Origin: Aotearoamyces nothofagi
Lineage: Eukaryota > Ascomycota > Leotiomycetes > Leotiales > Tympanidaceae
Direction: 5' to 3'
Assembly (NCBI GenBank): GCA_015345905.1
Contig: JADDTR010000005.1
Coordinates: 682,001 to 746,000 of the forward strand
Length of the DNA: 64,000 nucleotides
Shown: positions 57,734 through 64,000 of the stretch, piece by piece
How positions within the stretch are numbered: the first letter of the stretch is position 1
Layout: each line of letters starts with the position of its first letter
Translations under genes and position numbers: made by a program
The notes under the pieces: generated by a model
What the model saw: only the letters and a program-made list of their open reading frames with translations
What the model was told of the DNA's origin: nothing
Databases searched by the model: none

Positions 57734-58779
57734 AATATCTAGAATTCCGCTGTTACAAAGGATACGATTACAGTAGACGTTGGTCACCAAGCTAATGTGT
57801 AAAATCAGGTGCTTCGAATGGAGACAGAAGTTCGGGACATATTATTGAGGATATCGCCAGGCGGCAGAGTGTGTGCATTGGCACGGCCTTCTGGAATGTG
57901 CTGAACCTCGCTTTGCAGCTGTGTATGGCCAGATTGTTGGCCAGGATTGCAGTCGATACGAAAGAATTCCTGGTCGTGCTGGAGGTCCGAGTGGAAGAGT
58001 TTCCAAGGCTGAGTAAAGCGGGGCTTGGCGTCCCAGGGTCTGATATCCAACCAAATATAGAACATATAAGCAAGCCACCATGATTTCTAACATCGCATAC
58101 ATACATTTACAACCCAGAAAAAGCTCCCGCCCCCCACCAGACCTCAGAATGCCCATCTCCAAAGGAAAACCCCCTCTTCAAAATAGACAAATAAGCTCTT
58201 CAGTTACCAATCCCGACCTACCTCCCATACCATCCACACCGTACAATTATACAGACATACATCTCTCTCAATACAGGCCCTACAATTATAAAAGCACCAT
58301 GCCAGTGCGACTATCAGATCATAAATTCGTTGATCAATAACACCCAGCCTTCTCTTTCTAGTTCTTTGAAACATTCTCCAGTTATAATCCGCTCGCAAAC
58401 GGTAGACTAACTAAACCTACGATGATCAACTCATCGCCATCATCACTCTCAACCATTCGAGCAGATCACCAATGGCCCAATGAGCATCAATAAAAAGTAT
58501 ATATATATATATAATCATATCTGAATCAATCATCTAAGCGTAAAACAAACCCAAAAAAAAAAAAACAATTCTAGTCCAGATCAGTCATGGCTGTACATGA
58601 CCATCACCAGAACCATGGTTGAATCGCTTTGTTGAAAGACGCCTTGTAAAGAATCGCTTGATGCAACGCCTAGAGCGTCCGTCGTGTCATGACCTTTAAC
58701 GCCAGATAAATGCCTCTTCGTCTCCCATCCCACCTCAGCCATATCCCGTGAGGTGAAATTCTATGCCAAGCAAGACCCT
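57734..58779. other. Spacer downstream of the Snf2-family gene
   Basis: A minus-strand open frame at 57805-58065 (86 codons, MFYIWLDIRPWDAK start) is unrecognised and overlaps open frames on other frames and the opposite strand; not called as a gene. A (TA)n microsatellite lies at 58498-58513 and a poly-A run at about 58553-58564. The rest is 3' UTR-like. Confidence 0.45.
58498..58513. repeat. (TA)n microsatellite
   Basis: Eight TA units next to a nearby poly-A run; sits in the 3' flank of the Snf2 gene. Confidence 0.85.
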
Positions 58780-61700
58780 CTATTTGAATAGACTTCGCAG
58801 GTCTTCTAACCGCTTCCTCGTTGCCTCTGCTTTATCGAGTGCTGTCCGTCCTCCCTCACGATCCATGCTTAAGCTTGCAAGCTTCTTTTTCTTGTCTTGT
58901 AGTTCCAGCATCTTCTCTTCGAAACTGTCATTCATGATATACCGCACAGTCTCCACTTCTCGTTTCTGGCCGAGACGATGTACTCGGTCAACAGCTTGAG
59001 CTTCTGCTGCTGGGTTGTATTGAGGTTCCATGACATAGACCTTGTTACCAGTGGTGAGATTGAGACCTAATCCACCAGCTGTGATAGACACGAGAATCAC
59101 AGGGATAGAAGGGTTAGTACGAAATGTGTCGAGAGCTGCTGTACGAGCTGTACGTGTCATTTTTCCATCAAGACGTGTGTAACAAATACCATTGTCTTCA
59201 AGAGCCACCTGAATAAGGTCGAGATGAGAGGTCCAGCCGGAAAACACCACACTCTTGATCGGAGGCTCTGTGGGCATAAGATCACTTTCAGCCTTTGACA
59301 TGAGAAGATCCTGGATAAGAGCTTTGGTCTTCGTGTGCGGTCCCCTATATCGGCCAAGTTCCTTGATATGCTTGGCGCCATCCTTAATCTCGGCTCTTGC
59401 GTTCTCATCTTCTTCGACTTTCGCTTGCCGTAAAGCAAAGTAAGAGATCCTGATATACTGATTACAAATGGTACAATTTGTATGGCGATGGTCTTGGGAA
59501 GTGCTCTCAGCAGTCTTCTTGTACTCTTTGAAACAACCGGTGCATAGCAGATGGTAGCATGGCGTCATGTGACCAATGATCTCATCCTTACACTCACCAT
59601 CAGCATCGACTGCGTCGTTAGGGCCAATTTTTCCATTGCACATTGAGCACATATCGGCATTGGTCTCTTTCATAAGGTTATACATGTCGTAAGCTTGCTT
59701 CGAAGTCAATGCCGGCTTGTCTTCGTCTTCGTCGCTATCTAGATCGATAGCGGAAGCTTTGGTGATGCCTGCAGTAATTTTGAGATCCTCTTCACTGAGA
59801 AGTTCTTTACCGTGAGCGCAGATCAAACGAAGACGTAGAATTGATTGCAGGATATGCACATAAGCTCTACCACCAAGACTCTTTTCTCTGTGACTAGTAA
59901 GTACGGCAACCCTGTCACTTGCATTCTTGGCGAATATATCATAGAGTTGGCGTTCTTCTGGATTAAAGTCAAGTCTCACGAGATGATCGCGGCGAGCTGG
60001 TAGGTTGATTCTGTCCTTTAAACGGCGGAGAGTAATACTATCAACTAGAAGACGAAGCTTTGGCAGGATTTCTGGGTCTGCGTTCTTACACGGACCAAGG
60101 ATGTATTGTGCAAATCCTCTCTTCTCATCGAACGGTTTGACGCGAAGGAACTTGATGAGAGCTCCAAGATCGTCGAGGCGGTTTTGAACTGGCGTTCCAG
60201 TGACTGCCCATCGTCTTTGAGCCTGTAGACGACAGATCGCTTTAGATTGAAGGGTTGATTGCTCTCGAATCATGTGTGCCTCATCAAGAATTATGCGGAA
60301 CCAATTCATTTCCTCCAATGGATATGGCCCATCCTTTCCTTTAATCCTCCTATTCAGCTCACTTGCAACAGAACCATACGTAGTGATGACAAGGTCAAAT
60401 TCTGCCAGCTTTTTGATATCCCTGCATCGACTTCCACCATGATAGACGTGGTACTTGAGAGTGCCGGGTTGGATATGCTGGGTAATTTGCTCTTCCCAGT
60501 TTGCAATTGTGCTTAAGGGAGAGACCAATAACGTGGTTTTGCAGTTTTGAACCAGCTGGATTTCATCTCCCTGAGGCGGGGGAGGTACCTTTTTGGCCCA
60601 CTCTTTTGACTCGTCAAGTGATGCAACGATCAGAGCCAACATGCTTAGAGTTTTACCCAAGCCCATCATATCAGCAAGTATGCCTCCAAGTACCTGCGGT
60701 GGACTCTGGCGTTCCTCTTGCCCTGTGATAACATTGTAGTAGCTCTTTTGTCCGCTGTTGGCGATCTTCAGTCTCCAGAGGGAACTATTATCTGCTTCAT
60801 TTTCACCGAAAACACGCTCCTTTTCCTTGTTTGTCATGAAATAAAGACCTTGCTTTTGATGGCAAAGAAGATCCGTCAGAATACGTGGATCAGCATCCAT
60901 CTCTGGCAAATTTTCGGACTTTTCAAGAGAGTCGAACATTCCCAGAACATCGCTCCTAATCTCCTCGACAGTCCTCATTGCAAAACTCGAGCTTGAATTA
61001 TAGCCAGTACATCTTCCAGGTCTAACAGGTTGTTGAGGTTTCTGAATAGAGTGGGGATTATATAGTTCGACGCCAGCCTCTACAAATAATGGCGTTCTTA
61101 GCCAAAGCTGTTTCTGAGATAGATGCTTTCCAATTTGCAATGCATGCTTGCGAGGGCCATAAAGTGTGAGATCTAGATTGTATCGACAAGAAACGTCGGA
61201 CCCTGGCGGAAGATCGTCAGACTTCTTTTGTCGAGTCAGAATCCGTGCTGATGTTCGAACACCTAGCCTAGAATCGAGGATCGGTACAATGCCAATAGCC
61301 GTGTTGACATCAAGACAGCCGATAACCGTACGCGTACTGTCGACAATATGAACGATTTGAGTCTTATCACCCACTTTTCTTTTTAATATGATTTTAACCT
61401 GTGGCCAAAATCCAGAAGAAATAGCCTGCGCTCCTTCCTTGGGTGTTGGGACCTTGAAAGCATTTATATCGGCACCTTCGATGCGTCCATAGCAGACTTC
61501 CTTATCACCTACTGTACCTAAAATGATTACATCCTCTTCTTCATCTGCTATTGAAAGTGTAAGCACATGTCTTTTCAAAGCATCGTGTATAACCTACCAC
61601 CAGTAAGATCTACCGCAGGCCTGGTACCATTTGCTGAAGCTTCCTTCCTGCCTTCCTCTTTCTTTTGGTTCATATATTGTCCTAAAACACCGCCACTGCC

Positions 61701-62342
61701 ACCACCAGTGAAATGAGCTTTCCTCTCCTCCTCTTCGCCTTGGATTCTACGACGTTTCTGGGGGACAATTTCGCGCTCTGATACACCATGCATCCGTTCG
61801 AGCATATGACCCATACCCATGCCAGAACCCATAACATTGTTCGGCCTCAAAGCAGGATCATTCTGATATGCAAAGCCATTACCGTGAGGCGTGAGACCAG
61901 TGCCATTCTGTGTGAAACCATTTCCATTGTGAAGAGGCGGGGTAGCGTACTGGGCAAATCCAGGCGAGCCTCCAGGGCTGTCGAACTGGAAGGCAACATT
62001 GGGAGAGCAGTTGCGCTGCAAGGCAACGTTATCCTTGCGTTCGTCTTTCGGCTGGGACTTGTGGATGCCCTTTGGGTTCAGCAGGGCTGCTGCATCCCAC
62101 TTCGGAGTCGACTGTAGTCGCGATGCGCCCGTGGCGTCGAAGGGGACATCTGGGCATGAACGACCTTTTGACAAACACTTGTGTGAGTAATGTGATATGG
62201 GGGAGTAGCATAGGTATCTGGAAGGAAAAAACTACTGATGAGAGGGTCAGAGAGAGGCTCTGACAGAGCCTCTCTTCAAGAGATTTTGGGAAGGAGTGAT
62301 GAAAGTAGTGGAAATACCATTTGGCTGGTTTTGAGACGCCAT
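58780..62342 (-). CDS. Snf2-family ATPase with internal RING (Rad5/Rad16 class)
   Basis: Three exons: 62342-62318, 62164-61598 and 61547-58780 (1119 aa). The first exon is 25 nt (MASQNQPN) and joins to GRSCPDVPFDATG. The first 200 residues are low-complexity Asn/Gly/Pro-rich with PQKRRR as a likely nuclear signal. Residues 200-360 may hold a diverged HIRAN-like module. Snf2 helicase motifs: I GGILADMMGLGKTLSMLAL (about 485), II LDEAH (about 618), III VTGTPVQNRL. A RING finger CSMCNGKIG ... CYHLLCTGC ... CTICNQYI interrupts the helicase at about 830-895. The C-terminal lobe has SGWTSHLDLIQVAL, ITAGGLGLNL and QAVDRVHRLGQKREV. Class members remodel DNA-bound proteins or ubiquitylate targets in DNA-damage tolerance. 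Whether this is the Rad5 orthologue or a paralogue is unclear. Confidence 0.9.
62251..62275. repeat. Near-perfect palindrome in intron 1 of the Snf2 gene
   Basis: AGAGAGGCTCTG, one central base, then CAGAGCCTCTCT: a 12-bp perfect stem with a 1-nt centre. It lies inside the 153-bp intron 62317-62165. Confidence 0.85.
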
Positions 62343-63052
62343 AACTGATCGTCCAGCCGTATTGCGAGGGCGCACTACGGTAACATGCAGGCAGGTTAGG
62401 CAATCTGTGCCGTTTGTATTTTGTGAGTTTGCGCCGGTGACGGAATCGAGGTACAGATAGAGTCGACAGTGCGAGATGATGCAGGCATGTAGGCTCGGAA
62501 GGCGGGTGGACGTAAGGCTAGATATAGGATGGAGGATTCACTGCGGCGTGGGTGTTTGCATGGACAAAGGAGTGGATTATAAAACCAGCGCGCAAGTTCA
62601 ATGACTGCTCTCTTCCGTTACGCCTCTCTGGGTCACTGGATTCGTGATTCAACACCGATAACATAAGCGATGTCTTTGAATTGATTTCGTCGCGGCATCG
62701 GTTCCGACGCCTCGAGCTAAACGCTAAGCGCATTGTGGTCAGCTGATAAATATCCTTTTAAATGGCCACTCCGAGCCTAAGGCGTTACAAGCTGATTACC
62801 AATCTTCAAGACATCCAGGAGAGGCAATGGTAAGCTCTCACATGGCCACAGTCATATGATGAGTCTATTGATAATAAGGTACTGCTGACGGTGGCCGTCA
62901 CGTGGCCGTGAAGTCAATGTTCGCGTTCTACTTAAATCGAGAGAGCCAAGAACCTTTCTGTATCTATGCTTTATGGCCATGAACCTATAATCCGTAGTGA
63001 TACCTGCTCCTATGGAATAATACAAGAGCCTTCTAAATACAATGCCCATAGT
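62343..63052. other. Spacer, promoter of the Snf2 gene and 3' flank of LSB6
   Basis: 710 bp. Includes GATAAATATCC near 62745-62755. A plus-strand open stretch of 23 codons at 62762-62831 ends in a perfect GTAAGC donor but has no identifiable continuation. Confidence 0.4.
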
Positions 63053-64000
63053 TTAACACCATGTGAAAACAGGGTTCTTACTCTTAACAGTCTCCAACCT
63101 TTCTACGATAACTTTTCGTTGATTTCCTTCCATGCCTTCCGCAGCCGCATATCCGAGGTCACCCTCATTATCATCGCCATCATACATCATTTGAGGATGA
63201 CTACTCTTCAGAGTAGAGAATGAGAATCTTCTGTTCGGATTCCGAGGATACTGTGGCATCGAACGCGACGGACCAGAAAAACTCACACGCGACGGCGATT
63301 GATCAAACGTCGGCCGGCCAGAGAATGTTACTTGAGTTAACTTGGAACCTGATCCATCACCATTCGTGGTTTCCGTAGGGGACTCAGGTGCTAAAATTAT
63401 TGAAGCATTTTCGCTAGTGTGAGGCGATGCTAATTCAAAGCGATTCGGGTTAGGTAGCTCAGACGTCGGACTGCTAAAACCGATGAGGTCTGGCTGTGGC
63501 GCTGATGCATTAGCAGCGCTGATATCCATCTCTTCCTGTTGCCTGCTGCTTGATTCTGCTTCACGTCGACGGCGCATATCGAGAGACGGCGCTTTCATTG
63601 GCATTGCCACGGGAATATCAACAAGGTCATCCCAAACACAAACTCGAGCTCTCCTAGTTAGTTCAAGAGGGCCATGATCTGGCGTCTTCAGCGTCTCAAC
63701 CACATTCCAGGCCTGTCCTTTCATCACCGCCATTTGTCTGGCAAACATGCGCTCCTGAAAATCGGCATCTTGACTGAACACTTTTCGCAATGCCAACTGT
63801 GTCTCACTCCACCAAGGCTTCGATGTGAGCAGAGGAAGAAAGTGCTGGCGAGTCTTTTCGGAGAAGGGCTGCCCAATGAGCGATACTGGTAAGAATAACC
63901 ACCCAAATGGAAAGCTTCGCCACGCGTCAGGATGCTTCCATGGCCAAGACAAGCTGTTATCAATGGCTCCTATTGTAATCTGTGGACCGGAATTGGGTGT
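63053..64000 (-). CDS. LSB6: Type II phosphatidylinositol 4-kinase, C-terminal part
   Basis: Minus-strand frame open from the window edge to a stop at 63053 (315 codons seen); the N-terminal half lies beyond 64000. The visible part starts in the kinase core with ITIGAIDNSLSWPWKHPDAW, which carries the activation-segment Asp, then RSFPFGWLFLPVSLIGQPFS. The next block has DADFQERMFARQMAVMKGQA and WNVVETLKTPDHGPLELTRR. These match fungal Lsb6/PI4KII, which makes PI4P on plasma-membrane and endosomal membranes. The last 170 residues are disordered, with DLIGFSSPTSELPNP and Ser-rich repeats, and end KVIVERLETVKSKNPVFTWC; the terminal Cys pattern is family-typical as I recall it. No intron is seen in this part. 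Confidence 0.92.
   Translation of the reverse strand, partial: TPNSGPQITIGAIDNSLSWPWKHPDAWRSFPFGWLFLPVSLIGQPFSEKTRQHFLPLLTSKPWWSETQLALRKVFSQDADFQERMFARQMAVMKGQAWNVVETLKTPDHGPLELTRRARVCVWDDLVDIPVAMPMKAPSLDMRRRREAESSSRQQEEMDISAANASAPQPDLIGFSSPTSELPNPNRFELASPHTSENASIILAPESPTETTNGDGSGSKLTQVTFSGRPTFDQSPSRVSFSGPSRSMPQYPRNPNRRFSFSTLKSSHPQMMYDGDDNEGDLGYAAAEGMEGNQRKVIVERLETVKSKNPVFTWC

Noticed and set aside
57805-58065. 86-codon minus-strand frame starting MFYIWLDIRPWDAK
   Set aside because: Unrecognised, and overlapped by equally open frames on the same and opposite strands; might be another relic but unsupported.
62762-62831. Exon-like stretch MATPSLRRYKLITNLQDIQE ending at a GTAAGC donor (plus strand)
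   Set aside because: No acceptor and continuation giving a credible protein could be found, so it is left as spacer.

Overview
This window is nuclear DNA of a filamentous ascomycete (Pezizomycotina). Introns are short (about 45-70 bp, a few longer) with GTANGT donors and CTAAC/CTGAC-like branch sites. Coding exons are compact and intergenic spacers are long. The gene set (GPI inositol-deacylase BST1, Ctf18, Fis1, Spc24, Rrn11, a PRC2 EED subunit, complex I NDUFA5, PI 4-kinase LSB6, a Zn2Cys6 factor) is typical of the group. The general look suggests a leotiomycete-like fungus, but I cannot fix the class without a search. I recognised no intact transposon, viral element, tRNA, rRNA or CRISPR array.

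Layout. 0-1 kb: 3' part of a cystathionine beta-lyase. 1-6.4 kb: a gene-poor stretch holding two small, related, unrecognised two-exon genes on the minus strand, with two hairpin-forming inverted repeats between them. 6.5-10.2 kb: a SERINC/TMS1 membrane protein diverging from a nodulin/Mch1-like MFS transporter. 10.2-13.8 kb: a GC-rich spacer full of short tandem repeats, leading into BST1 (13.8-17.3). 18.9-20.7: an Atg22-like transporter behind a clear TATA box. 21.1-22.0: complex I subunit, convergent with Ctf18 (22.3-25.7). 25.9-28.3: Zn2Cys6 transcription factor. 28.8-30.6: RING-H2 E3 ligase. 31.6-33.5: Fis1 diverging from Spc24. 33.8-34.6: small membrane protein of unknown function, diverging from a TatD/Scn1-like hydrolase (35.2-36.4). 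36.4-39.4: AT-rich spacer with minisatellites and nested tandem duplications. 39.4-40.6: Myb/SANT-like protein. 41.2-43.0: amidase with an unresolved 5' end. 44.2-45.9: Dal5-like MFS transporter. 46.4-47.9: Rrn11 with an RS-rich tail, convergent with EED (48.2-50.3). 50.3-53.6: long spacer. 53.7-55.4: PAS-domain protein. 56.1-57.1: Yip4. 57.4-57.7: remnant of a STAND/NLR N-terminal domain. 58.8-62.3: Snf2/RING helicase of the Rad5/Rad16 type. 63.1-64.0: C-terminal part of PI 4-kinase LSB6.

The genes do not form one biosynthetic cluster. Most are housekeeping genes for membrane traffic and GPI anchors, chromosome biology (Ctf18, Spc24, EED, Snf2), rDNA transcription and mitochondria, mixed with nutrient transport and catabolism (MFS, Dal5-like, amidase). 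The main novelty candidates are the pair of small paralogues at 3.6-5.4 kb, the minisatellite spacer at 37-39 kb, and several lineage-specific protein regions: RS tail on Rrn11, the large EED insertion, and the repeated GGFL-acidic motifs of Ctf18. Exon boundaries were set by hand from reading-frame continuity, splice consensus and remembered family sequence. No alignment was run.
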